Part shown: piece by piece, positions 7,116 through 13,981 of the stretch
Position numbering within the stretch: position 1 is the stretch's first letter
Layout: every line of letters starts with the position of its first letter
DNA from: Desulfovibrionaceae bacterium
GTDB taxonomy: Bacteria; Desulfobacterota; Desulfovibrionia; Desulfovibrionales; Desulfovibrionaceae
DNA: 64,000 nt
Assembly (NCBI GenBank): GCA_015233395.1
Contig: JADFXV010000005.1
Span: 18,561 to 82,560 of the forward strand
Direction: 5' to 3'
The notes under the pieces: generated by a model
What the model was told of the DNA's origin: nothing
Database searches by the model: none
The model's input: only the letters and a program-made list of their open reading frames with translations
Translations under genes and position numbers: made by a program

Positions 7116-8381
7116 TCAGGGCAGGAGCCTGAGTTCCTCGACCAGCCTCGTCAGCTCCGCGATCGCGCCAAGCCGCGCCTCGCCGGTCATTTTGGCGGTG
7201 TCCACGACCAGATTCAGTCCGTCGCGCTCCGCTTTCAGGTATCGGCCCCGGTCCTGGTCGCCGCCCAGGATGGAAGTCACCGCGAACGGACGCACCGAAC
7301 GCCTGATGCCCTTGACCTGGAGCGGTTCGCGCTCCTCGGCCGCGACCATGTCCTGGACCAGGGCGTACGTTTCGTACGACATGAGGATGCCGCCCGGGTC
7401 GGCGCTGGCTTCGAGCCTGGCGGCCAGGTTCACCTCGCCGCCGATGATGGTGTAGTCCATGCGCTCGGTGCTGCCGAAATTGCCGACGTTGCAATAGCCG
7501 GTGTTGATGCCGATGCGCATGCGCAGGGGGTTTTGAATGCCCTTGGCCAGCCACTGGGTTTCAAGCTCGGCCATGCGGCGCTGCATGGCCAGGGCCATGC
7601 CGAGACAGGCCCGGGCGTCCTGCTCGACGCCGAGCGTCTGCGGATCGCCGAAGAACATGAGCATGGCGTCGCCGATGAACTTGTCCACGGTCGCGCCGTA
7701 GGCCAGCGCGATGCCGCTCATTTCGGTCAGATAGGTGTTGAGCAGCCAGGTCAGGTCTTCGGGCTGCATGTCGTCGGTGGTCTGGGTGAAGCTCACGATG
7801 TCGCTGAAAAACACGGTCAGCTTCTTGCGCTCGGTGGACAGAGTCACGTCCTTGTCCCCGGAGAAGATCGAGGAATAGACCTGGGGCGAAAGATATTTGG
7901 CCAGTTTGGCGGACAAGCCCTGGAGCATCTCGTTTTTGCCGCGCAGGTCGTGCAAAAGCTCCTCGCGCGACGGTCTGGCGAGCATTGCGCGCTGGGCCTC
8001 GATGAAGGCCGGCGACGGCCGCAGGTCGTATTGCGGCAGATGCTTGAAGGCCGAAAGGATCGTGGGCGCGCCGTAGGCTTCGACGGCGTTGAAGGCGTTG
8101 AAAAACCGCGCCGCCCCGGGCGGCGCCGCCGTCTTTTCCTTGTAGGCGAAGCGCAAAGCGAGCCCCGGCCGGTTGTCGCGCGTCTCCAGGGCGGCCTCGA
8201 CCTCGACCCCGCCCGTCTTGAGTCCCAGGCGGGTCAATTCGGAAAAGACCGTGCCGAGCCTGGCGGAGGCGATATGGTCAAAACCCAGGGCGTCGGCCAG
8301 GTTCATGATCTTGCGCCGCGATTCGTTGAAGGCGTCCGCGTGGGCGACGCTCAGCGTCCCGAGCGCGGTCACGGGGTGCAC
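7116..8381 (-). CDS. class III nucleotide cyclase with degenerate RsbT-like N-terminal domain (output of the stressosome-type operon)
   Basis: The protein has 421 residues. Residues ~10-60 resemble the HATPase of RsbT (SRRKIMNLADALGFD, then RLGTVFSELTRLGL), but the N-box Asn seen in the neighbouring kinase (SELATN) is replaced and no G-boxes follow, so this part is probably a docking domain. A coiled stretch leads to the cyclase core: FFSDIVSFT and FIGDAMLMFF hold the two metal-binding Asp residues, TVDKFIGD the Lys and RMDYTIIGGEVNLAARLE the Asp, Asn and Arg of the base and transition-state pockets. The Lys/Asp pair predicts ATP, hence cAMP. It starts with GTG, overlapping the phosphatase gene by 13 bp, and is the last gene of the operon beginning at 11691. 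Confidence 0.85.
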   Translation of the reverse strand: MHPVTALGTLSVAHADAFNESRRKIMNLADALGFDHIASARLGTVFSELTRLGLKTGGVEVEAALETRDNRPGLALRFAYKEKTAAPPGAARFFNAFNAVEAYGAPTILSAFKHLPQYDLRPSPAFIEAQRAMLARPSREELLHDLRGKNEMLQGLSAKLAKYLSPQVYSSIFSGDKDVTLSTERKKLTVFFSDIVSFTQTTDDMQPEDLTWLLNTYLTEMSGIALAYGATVDKFIGDAMLMFFGDPQTLGVEQDARACLGMALAMQRRMAELETQWLAKGIQNPLRMRIGINTGYCNVGNFGSTERMDYTIIGGEVNLAARLEASADPGGILMSYETYALVQDMVAAEEREPLQVKGIRRSVRPFAVTSILGGDQDRGRYLKAERDGLNLVVDTAKMTGEARLGAIAELTRLVEELRLLP

Positions 8382-8962
8382 CGCAGGATCAGGCAGGAGG
8401 CGTCGTCGTCGCCCTTGCCGAAATGGGCGAGCACCTCGCCGGCAATCGCGGCGGCGTTGCCGAGCAGAAGCCCGGGACGGTCGAAGAGTTCGAAATGCTC
8501 GCGCACGCCGTCGGAATAGAGCATGAGCACGTCGCCCGGGAACATGGTCAGGTCCAGGCGCCTGGGCGTGGGCATCGAGTAGCCGACGATGCCGTCGCGG
8601 CCGAGCAGCCGGACCGCCTCGCCGCCGAACAGCCTGGCCGTGATGTTGCCTACGCCGACCAGGCCGAGCGCGCCGGTTTCGCGGTCGAAACGACCCAGAG
8701 TGACCACCGCCCCCCGCGTTCCCTTGAGGCGCCCGTGCAAGGCGCTCATCAAGTCCGTAAGTTCCATCATGCTATTTTGCTTGAGAAATTCCACGGCGGC
8801 CAGGGCCACCTCGTGGGCCTGCGGCCCGTGTCCGAGGACGTCGATCAGCGCCAGAAAGCACTGCCCGCCGCTGTCGACGATCACTCCGGCGTCGCCGCAT
8901 TCGTCGGGCAGCCCGCTTAAGGCCCGCGTCACCAGCCGGCAATCGGCGTTAGGCATGCTCAT
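8369..8962 (-). CDS. PP2C/SpoIIE-type phosphatase (RsbX-like)
   Basis: A 197-residue soluble phosphatase domain without sensory part, like RsbX. FLALIDVLGHGPQAHEVA carries the metal-binding Asp-Gly segment (DVLGHG), and VLMLYSDGVREHF and GDDDASCLILR carry the remaining metal-binding Asp residues. In stressosomes RsbX removes phosphate from RsbR and RsbS and resets the switch. The start ATG overlaps the kinase stop as ATGA (8959-8962), indicating translational coupling; upstream in-frame extension is non-homologous. The 3' end overlaps the GTG start of the cyclase. Confidence 0.85.
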   Translation of the reverse strand: MSMPNADCRLVTRALSGLPDECGDAGVIVDSGGQCFLALIDVLGHGPQAHEVALAAVEFLKQNSMMELTDLMSALHGRLKGTRGAVVTLGRFDRETGALGLVGVGNITARLFGGEAVRLLGRDGIVGYSMPTPRRLDLTMFPGDVLMLYSDGVREHFELFDRPGLLLGNAAAIAGEVLAHFGKGDDDASCLILRCTP

Positions 8963-9408
8963 CTCCACTTGCGGCACAGGATGCGGGCGCCGCGCCCGGG
9001 CGCGGAGTCGATATGAAATTCGTCCATGATCCGCTTCACGCTCGGCAGCCCCAGGCCCAGGCTGTCGATCGTGCTGTAATTGTCGCTCATGGCCAGTTCG
9101 AGATCGGCGATGCCCGGTCCATTGTCCTTGGCCTCGACCTCCAAGGCCGTGCGGCCGGCGCTCTCCACGATGCGCAGGCTGATCTCTCCCTTGCCGGCGT
9201 AGCGCGCGATGTTCGTGGCCAGTTCCGAGACCGCCGTGGCCAGCATGAATTGGCGGGTCTCGTCGAAACCGGCCTGCTTGCAAAGCTGCCTGGCCGCCCC
9301 GACGGCCACGGTCTTGTCGCTGACGTCGCCAATCTCGACGCGCGTGGAATCGAGGATGCGCTCAGCCACCTTCGCCGCCGTCTTGTTCGTCGCCCCCGCC
9401 CCGCGCAA
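8959..9408 (-). CDS. RsbT-like serine/threonine switch kinase (GHKL ATPase)
   Basis: Single HATPase domain: N-box VSELATNIARYA, G1 box KDNGPGIAD, G2-like SLGLGLPSVKRIMDEF. The RsbT signature is the kinase that phosphorylates STAS proteins and is released to activate a downstream partner. The start is uncertain: TTG at 9408 gives 149 residues, while GTG at 9369, overlapping the upstream stop as GTGGCTGA, gives 136, closer to RsbT. It sits between the STAS gene and the phosphatase, the order R-S-T-X seen in stressosome loci. No RsbU and no sigma factor are nearby, so the released kinase most likely acts on the cyclase. Confidence 0.88.
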   Translation of the reverse strand: MRGAGATNKTAAKVAERILDSTRVEIGDVSDKTVAVGAARQLCKQAGFDETRQFMLATAVSELATNIARYAGKGEISLRIVESAGRTALEVEAKDNGPGIADLELAMSDNYSTIDSLGLGLPSVKRIMDEFHIDSAPGRGARILCRKWR

Positions 9409-10300
9409 GGCCGGGCTGGGTGGAATCCTCCCTGAGCGCGGGCGGGGAAAAACCCAGCCGGTCGAAGGCGTCCTCGAGGTTGACGGCCCCCTCGATGCCC
9501 GAAAAATCGACGTCCAGGTCCATCAGCGACGACACCACCCCGGGCTGAAAGCCCACGAACACCGTTTTCGCCCCGAGCAGGGCGATGACGCGCTCCATCT
9601 CGACCAGACGGGCGCAAGCGGCCGAGTCGAGCAGGCGCACCGCCGAGACGTCGACGATCACCGCGCGCGCGCTGGCGGAATGCACCAGGCGCACGACCCG
9701 CTCGCGCACCAGGTCGAGCACGGCGTCGGTCAGCCCGTCCGGCAGCGGCGCGATCAGGCAATCGCCCACGCAGTGCATGCCGGAGGCGGAATGGACGCCG
9801 GCGTCGAGCACGGCCTGCAGGCGCTCTTCGCCGCGCCGCAGGTCCTGCTCGGTCAGCTCGCGTTCGGCGATCTCGCGCTCCATGGCGATCTTCTGGCTCT
9901 CGATGCGCTCGAAGGCCTCCTTCAGATCCGTGGCCATCTTGTTGAAGGCCGCGGAGAATTCGCCCATGAAATCGACGCGCTGGGAAAAATCCCCGGCCGC
10001 GATCCGGGTGGCCGCCCAGGTCAGGTTCTTGAGGTTGGCCAGCAGCGCCTTGAGCGAACCCGCGACCGCCATGCGCCCCTTGGGCGCCGCGGCGCCGAGC
10101 TCCCCGTTCGCCACGGCCCGCATGGCCGTGGCGAAAGCCTCGTACTCGGCCGCGAATTTGTTGATGAAACCGGTCAGCTGGCGAAATTCGTCGTCGGGAT
10201 ACTCCTCGGGCAGAACCACGGGCGAGACGGCGCGGCCGGTGAGCAGTCCGTGGACGGCCGCGGTCAGCTGGTCGACGAGTTCCGGGGCGACGGTCGGCAT
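9362..10300 (-). CDS. HAMP-like/STAS domain protein (RsbS/RsbR-like scaffold)
   Basis: A 312-residue cytoplasmic protein with no membrane segment. Residues ~30-140 contain a HAMP-like helical region (LTWAATRIAAGDFSQRVDF, then FSAAFNKMATDL). A long charged coiled coil (~140-170) follows, then a C-terminal STAS domain beginning near GMHCVGDCLIAPLP. The conserved phospho-site region is DVSAVRLLDSAACARL, where RsbS has its phosphorylated Ser. A soluble HAMP-STAS fusion is unusual, since RsbR proteins normally carry a globin-like N-terminus and RsbS is STAS only. The last ~25 residues are Gly/Asp/Glu-rich. It overlaps the kinase gene. Confidence 0.8.
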   Translation of the reverse strand: MPTVAPELVDQLTAAVHGLLTGRAVSPVVLPEEYPDDEFRQLTGFINKFAAEYEAFATAMRAVANGELGAAAPKGRMAVAGSLKALLANLKNLTWAATRIAAGDFSQRVDFMGEFSAAFNKMATDLKEAFERIESQKIAMEREIAERELTEQDLRRGEERLQAVLDAGVHSASGMHCVGDCLIAPLPDGLTDAVLDLVRERVVRLVHSASARAVIVDVSAVRLLDSAACARLVEMERVIALLGAKTVFVGFQPGVVSSLMDLDVDFSGIEGAVNLEDAFDRLGFSPPALREDSTQPGLARGGGDEQDGGEGG

Positions 10301-10318
10301 GGCGTTTTTTCGCTGGGC

Positions 10319-10843
10319 CTAGCGCGGCTTGGCCAGGAAACGGCAGGTCCTGTCCCCGGTGCACCAGCAGTCGGTCTCGCGGGCCGTGAACGGCTTGCCG
10401 GAGTACTCTTCGAGAACCCCGGCCAAAAAGCCCTCGTCGTAGGCGCAGATGACCTCGTCGGTCTGGGGCAGCCCGGAGCAGTCCAGATCCTCGCCCACGG
10501 ACACGGTGAATTCGAGCGTGGCCGCATCGGCGCTCTCGATGCGCAGGATGCCCACGCCCAGATCCTTGAGCGTCTTTTGCAGCTCGGCCACGAAGGCCGC
10601 CAGATCGCCCCTGGCCTTGATCAGGTTGCGGCAAAAATGCCGGCCGGCCACTTCGCCGGCCTTGACGAAGAGCCTGTTGGCCTCGTCCACTCCGTGCTCG
10701 GCGATCAGGACGTCTCGCAGGGTGAACTGCATCAGCCGGTAGACCGCGAGGTCGGTGGAGCGGCCGAGATTGGGCCGGCCGGCCTCCAGGTCGCCGAGCA
10801 TGCCCCAATGAAACGTGGATTCGCTGCGCTCTTCCTTGAACAT
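10319..10843 (-). CDS. V4R-domain sensory protein
   Basis: A 174-residue protein of the V4R (4-vinyl reductase) fold, a small-molecule-binding domain found in XylR-type regulators and tetrapyrrole proteins. Typical elements are LMQFTLRDVLIAEHG, AGRHFCRNLI and the C-terminal Cys-rich ETDCWCTGDRTCRF hairpin, which can bind metal in relatives. The start is set by AAAGGAGA before the ATG at 10843. It sits 18 bp ahead of the HAMP-STAS gene, so it probably supplies the ligand-sensing input of the partner-switching complex. The ligand is unknown. Confidence 0.8.
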   Translation of the reverse strand: MFKEERSESTFHWGMLGDLEAGRPNLGRSTDLAVYRLMQFTLRDVLIAEHGVDEANRLFVKAGEVAGRHFCRNLIKARGDLAAFVAELQKTLKDLGVGILRIESADAATLEFTVSVGEDLDCSGLPQTDEVICAYDEGFLAGVLEEYSGKPFTARETDCWCTGDRTCRFLAKPR

Positions 10844-10884
10844 GACCGTCTCCTTTGTATTGCTGATCGCGGTCTTCGCCCGGC

Positions 10885-11691
10885 TCAAACGCGCCGGACT
10901 TCGAGTTTCAGATGGGCCAGCCCGTCGGACAGGGCGTCTTTGAGGGTGGAATTGGTGGTCACGTCGCCCAGGTCGATGCCGAGTTGGACGAGCGTCTGGG
11001 CCACGCCCGCCGAGATGCCGGAGATGATGCAGCGGCAGCCCATGAGCCTGGTGGCCTTGGTGATCTTGATCAGGTGGTTGGCCACGGCGGTGTCCATGGC
11101 GGCCACGCCCTGGATGTCGAGGATGATGATCTTGGCCGAGGTCTCGGTGATCTTCGACAGCATGGCGTCCATCATCTGCTTGGCGCGCATGGAGTCGACC
11201 ACGCCGACCACGGGCAAAACCACGATGCCGTCCCACAAACGGATGGCCGGGGTGGAAATTTCCTCGATGGTGCGGCTTTGCTCCAGGAGCTTGCGCTCGG
11301 AACGGACCCGCTCGGTGATGTCGATGACGTATTCCACGCCGCCGACGACCACGCCTTCGTTGTTCTTGAGCGGAGTGGCCGAATACTCGATGGGCACGGC
11401 CCGGCCGTGGGGCGACACCTCGTTGCGCGCCGAATGCGATTCGCCGGTGTCCATGGCCTGGCGCATGCGGCATTCCGGGGTGTTGCAATGGATGGATTTC
11501 ATCAGGTCGTAGCAGTGCTTGCCCTGAATCTCCTTCCAAGGCAGACGCAGAAAGCCCCGGCCGGCGGCGTTGAGGAACACGATCTTCAGATCGGTGTCCA
11601 CGGCCATGACCGGGGTCGGCACCTGTTCCAGCACCGCCACGGCCAAAGCCTCGTTCAACTCGACCGATTCCGCGTTGGTTTTGACTTGCAT
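10885..11691 (-). CDS. PAS-STAS protein, RsbR-type co-antagonist
   Basis: The protein has 268 residues. A PAS domain (~15-135: VPTPVMAVDTDLKIVFLNAAG, ending VEYVIDITERVR) is joined by a helix to a STAS domain (TPAIRLWDGIVVLPVVGVVD). The STAS phospho-site region is AAMDTAVANHLIK, where RsbR has a phospho-Thr. The PAS loop contains three close cysteines (KHCYDLMKSIHCNTPEC), suggesting a redox or metal-sensitive site. This is the first gene of the operon and its likely signal-sensing subunit. The ATG has GGAGCG upstream. Confidence 0.88.
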   Translation of the reverse strand: MQVKTNAESVELNEALAVAVLEQVPTPVMAVDTDLKIVFLNAAGRGFLRLPWKEIQGKHCYDLMKSIHCNTPECRMRQAMDTGESHSARNEVSPHGRAVPIEYSATPLKNNEGVVVGGVEYVIDITERVRSERKLLEQSRTIEEISTPAIRLWDGIVVLPVVGVVDSMRAKQMMDAMLSKITETSAKIIILDIQGVAAMDTAVANHLIKITKATRLMGCRCIISGISAGVAQTLVQLGIDLGDVTTNSTLKDALSDGLAHLKLEVRRV

Positions 11692-12007
11692 GGTCGCTCC
11701 TTTGATTTGTTGCCGGACCGGGGAAAACCGGGGGAAAAACCCCTTTTCCCCAAAAAAACTTTCAAGTTTCGAGCTGTCCTGGCCCGGAGGACCAAAGCCG
11801 GAAACACTGTTTTTTCCCCAGGGGGCCGCGCCCCCGGCCCCCGCTTCACGCCGGGCTACGCGTCCATCCCCCTCGCGTCCATCCCCAAGCCGGTTCTAAA
11901 CCATGAAAATTTTTTGGAGGCGGGGGTTCGGGGGAGGAACCTTTTTTTCAAAAAAGGTTCCTCCCCCGATTCTCCCATCTTCCCTCTCGGCCATCTTCCC
12001 TCTCACG
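11692..12007 (-). other. intergenic spacer between the two partner-switching operons
   Basis: No gene seen. It holds the 40-bp palindrome at 11929-11968 (listed separately), a GGGGAAAA...TTTTCCCC stem at 11720-11751 and a GGGGGC-CGC-GCCCCC stem at 11821-11835. A promoter for the first operon should lie in the 11692-11900 part, but I see no convincing -35/-10 pair. Confidence 0.6.
11929..11968 (-). terminator. long palindrome downstream of cyclase 2
   Basis: CGGGGGAGGAACCTTTTTT pairs with AAAAAAGGTTCCTCCCCCG around a short loop, 40 bp in all, starting 39 bp after the cyclase stop. It belongs to the dispersed palindrome family also seen at 22235, 28077 and 33072 and probably ends the SiaABC-cyclase transcript. 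Confidence 0.75.
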
Positions 12008-13036
12008 CTACCCCATCGCCCGCAAATTTTCGATAACGCCTTCGATGGCGGCGATGGCTTCTTCGCGCGCCGGGCCGGCGAGGGCGGTCAGGTCGCATTT
12101 GGCGTCCAGGCCGTCGCATTTGGCCGTGAGGTAGCGCAGACGGCAGGCGTCGCCTACGCCGGTGACGGCGAACGAGCGCACTTCGCGGCGGATGCCCTTG
12201 ACGCGCAGCGGTTCGCGTTCCTCGGCCGCGACCAGGTCCTGGACCAGGGCGTAGGTTTCGTACGACATGAGGATGCCGCCCGGGTCGGCGCTGGCTTCGA
12301 GTCTGGCGGCCAGGTTCACTTCGCCGCCGATAATGGTGTAGTCCATGCGCTGCGCGCTGCCGAAATTACCCACGTTGCAGTAGCCGGTGTTGACGCCGAT
12401 GCGCATGCGCAGGGGGTTTTCGACGCCCTTGGCGAGCCACTGGGTTTCGAGTTCGGCCATGCGGTTCTGCATGGCCAGGGCCATGCGCAGGCAGGCCCGG
12501 GCGTCCTCTTCGACCCCGAGCGTCTGGGGATCGCCGAAGAACATGAGCATGGCGTCGCCGATGAACTTGTCCACGGTCGCGCCGTGCTCGGAGGCGATCT
12601 GGCCCATTTCCGTAAAATAGGTGTTGAGCAGCCAGGTCAGGTCTTCGGGCTGCATGTCGTCGGTGGTCTGGGTGAAGCCCACGATGTCGCTGAAGAAGAC
12701 CGTGAGTTTCTTGCGTTCGGTGGACAGGGTGACGTCCTTGTCGCCGGAGAAGATCGAGTTGTAGATCTGCGGCGAAAGGTAGCGCGAGAGCTTCCCGGAC
12801 AGGTTTTCGAGCATCCTGTTTTTTTCGTCCAGGGCCTTGGAGGCGGTCGTGAGCTTGGCCTCGTTGCGGTCGGCCAGGCGCATCAGCCGCTGCATGTTCT
12901 TCAGGAGCTTCTGGTAATCGGCGAGCAGGGCCGTGAAATGCTCTTCGGCGGCCGGGTCGGCGAAGGCGCCTTTTTCCAGAAGCGCCGCGGCGCGGGCCAC
13001 GGTCTCGACTTCGTCCTTGAAAATGTCGTAGCCCAT
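12008..13036 (-). CDS. class III nucleotide cyclase following SiaABC genes
   Basis: The protein has 342 residues. Residues 1-75 are helical (YQKLLKNMQRLMRLADRNEA, TTASKALDEKNRMLENL), a coiled-coil signalling stalk like the one ahead of the GGDEF domain in SiaD. The rest is a class III cyclase nearly identical to the one at 7116: FFSDIVGFT, TVDKFIGDAMLMFF and MDYTIIGGEVNLAARLE keep both metal Asp residues, the Lys/Asp adenine-selecting pair and the Asn/Arg transition-state pair. cAMP synthesis is therefore predicted. It starts three bases after the SiaC stop and is the terminal gene of the operon, the position SiaD occupies in Pseudomonas. Confidence 0.88.
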   Translation of the reverse strand: MGYDIFKDEVETVARAAALLEKGAFADPAAEEHFTALLADYQKLLKNMQRLMRLADRNEAKLTTASKALDEKNRMLENLSGKLSRYLSPQIYNSIFSGDKDVTLSTERKKLTVFFSDIVGFTQTTDDMQPEDLTWLLNTYFTEMGQIASEHGATVDKFIGDAMLMFFGDPQTLGVEEDARACLRMALAMQNRMAELETQWLAKGVENPLRMRIGVNTGYCNVGNFGSAQRMDYTIIGGEVNLAARLEASADPGGILMSYETYALVQDLVAAEEREPLRVKGIRREVRSFAVTGVGDACRLRYLTAKCDGLDAKCDLTALAGPAREEAIAAIEGVIENLRAMG

Positions 13037-13039
13037 AGC

Positions 13040-13420
13040 CTATTCGCCGAGCTGCAGCCGGAATTTGGCCGCCGTGAGATCCTCGGCGAACTCCTCGCCC
13101 ATTTCCTGGATGTCGTCGCCTTCCTCGCAGGCCCAGACGATGGCGACGTCGTTGCCGGCCTTGGCCGTCTGTTCGAGCAGGTCGAACAGGCCGAGAATGG
13201 CTTTGGCGCTGGAGCTGTTGAAGTAGATCAGTTCGAAGGTGAAATCGACGCGCGCGCCGCGCAGGCGGGCGAAATGCTCCCGCAGCCGGTCCATCAAAGG
13301 GGCGAAGAACTCGGCGATGTCTTCCGGATAGCATTCGCCCTTGAGGCGGTAGACGTTGGCGTCGAAGTCGAAATCCACTTCCGGCGTGCGGGCGCTGGCC
13401 CCGATTTTGAGTGTGTCCAT
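13040..13420 (-). CDS. siaC: SiaC-family phospho-switch protein (DUF1987)
   Basis: A 126-residue protein typical of DUF1987: MDTLKIGASARTPEVDFDFD, KGECYPEDIAEFFAPLM and FELIYFNSSSAKAIL. In Pseudomonas aeruginosa SiaC is phosphorylated by SiaB and dephosphorylated by SiaA, and the unphosphorylated form activates the diguanylate cyclase SiaD. Serines 69-71 here fall where the phospho-Thr lies in that protein. The gene is three bases from the cyclase and 15 bp after siaB. The expected partner in this operon is the class III cyclase, since no GGDEF protein is present in the window. Confidence 0.88.
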   Translation of the reverse strand: MDTLKIGASARTPEVDFDFDANVYRLKGECYPEDIAEFFAPLMDRLREHFARLRGARVDFTFELIYFNSSSAKAILGLFDLLEQTAKAGNDVAIVWACEEGDDIQEMGEEFAEDLTAAKFRLQLGE

Positions 13421-13435
13421 GGGTGATCCTCTCTT

Positions 13436-13981
13436 TCAGAACAAGGCCTTGAGGGTGAAAAAACTGCTGGCCTCGTCGACCGGCGTGAAATCGAACTCGA
13501 TGCCCCGGGTGGCGCGCCGGGCGATGTCGATGAAACCCACGCCCGCGCCCTTGCTGCCTTCCGGAACGTCGCCGCGCAGGACGTCCTTGTGCAGCGATTT
13601 GAGGCCTTGCTTGTCCAGTCCCCGGATGGTCTCCAGGTTGGCTCGCAGGCGCGGCACGTCGGCGGCCGCGACCAGGTTGCCGCAGGAGACGAAGATATCG
13701 CCGTCCAGGTCGCCCACGGCCAGGATGCCGAAGGGCATTTCCGGCGGGCCGCCGCCGTCGAGCTTCTCCGCCGAATAGCGGATGACGTTTTGCACCTGCT
13801 CCACGAAGACCGCGAACACGCTGCGCGAGGTCTTGGCGTCCGCCTCCCGGGCCTGCATGTGCCGCCGGATGGCGTTGCCGATGCCGAGCAGGATCTCCTC
13901 GGTCATGCATCCGGAGTAGCAATACCCGATTCCGTTGCGACTTAAAACCTGCCTGAGAGCGTACATTTCTTCAGCCAGCAT
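13436..13981 (-). CDS. siaB: SiaB-family protein kinase
   Basis: A 181-residue GHKL-like kinase of the SiaB (DUF6272) family. The N-box-like VEQVQNVIRYSAE, the IFVSCGNLV strand and the lid region GAGVGFIDIARRA match the group. It is predicted to phosphorylate the SiaC-like protein encoded next. Its ATG lies inside the end of the SiaA gene (11-bp overlap), pointing to coupled translation. There is no membrane segment, so it acts in the cytoplasm alongside the phosphatase domain of SiaA. Confidence 0.85.
   Translation of the reverse strand: MLAEEMYALRQVLSRNGIGYCYSGCMTEEILLGIGNAIRRHMQAREADAKTSRSVFAVFVEQVQNVIRYSAEKLDGGGPPEMPFGILAVGDLDGDIFVSCGNLVAAADVPRLRANLETIRGLDKQGLKSLHKDVLRGDVPEGSKGAGVGFIDIARRATRGIEFDFTPVDEASSFFTLKALF

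Noticed and set aside
7116..11691. Sigma-B regulon cluster
   Set aside because: RsbR/S/T/X-like genes are present, but no RsbU, RsbV, RsbW or sigma factor; the downstream gene is a cyclase.
7116..13036. GGDEF or guanylate-specific identity for the two cyclases
   Set aside because: There is no GGDEF motif. Class III metal-binding Asp residues and the Lys/Asp pair of adenylate cyclases are present.
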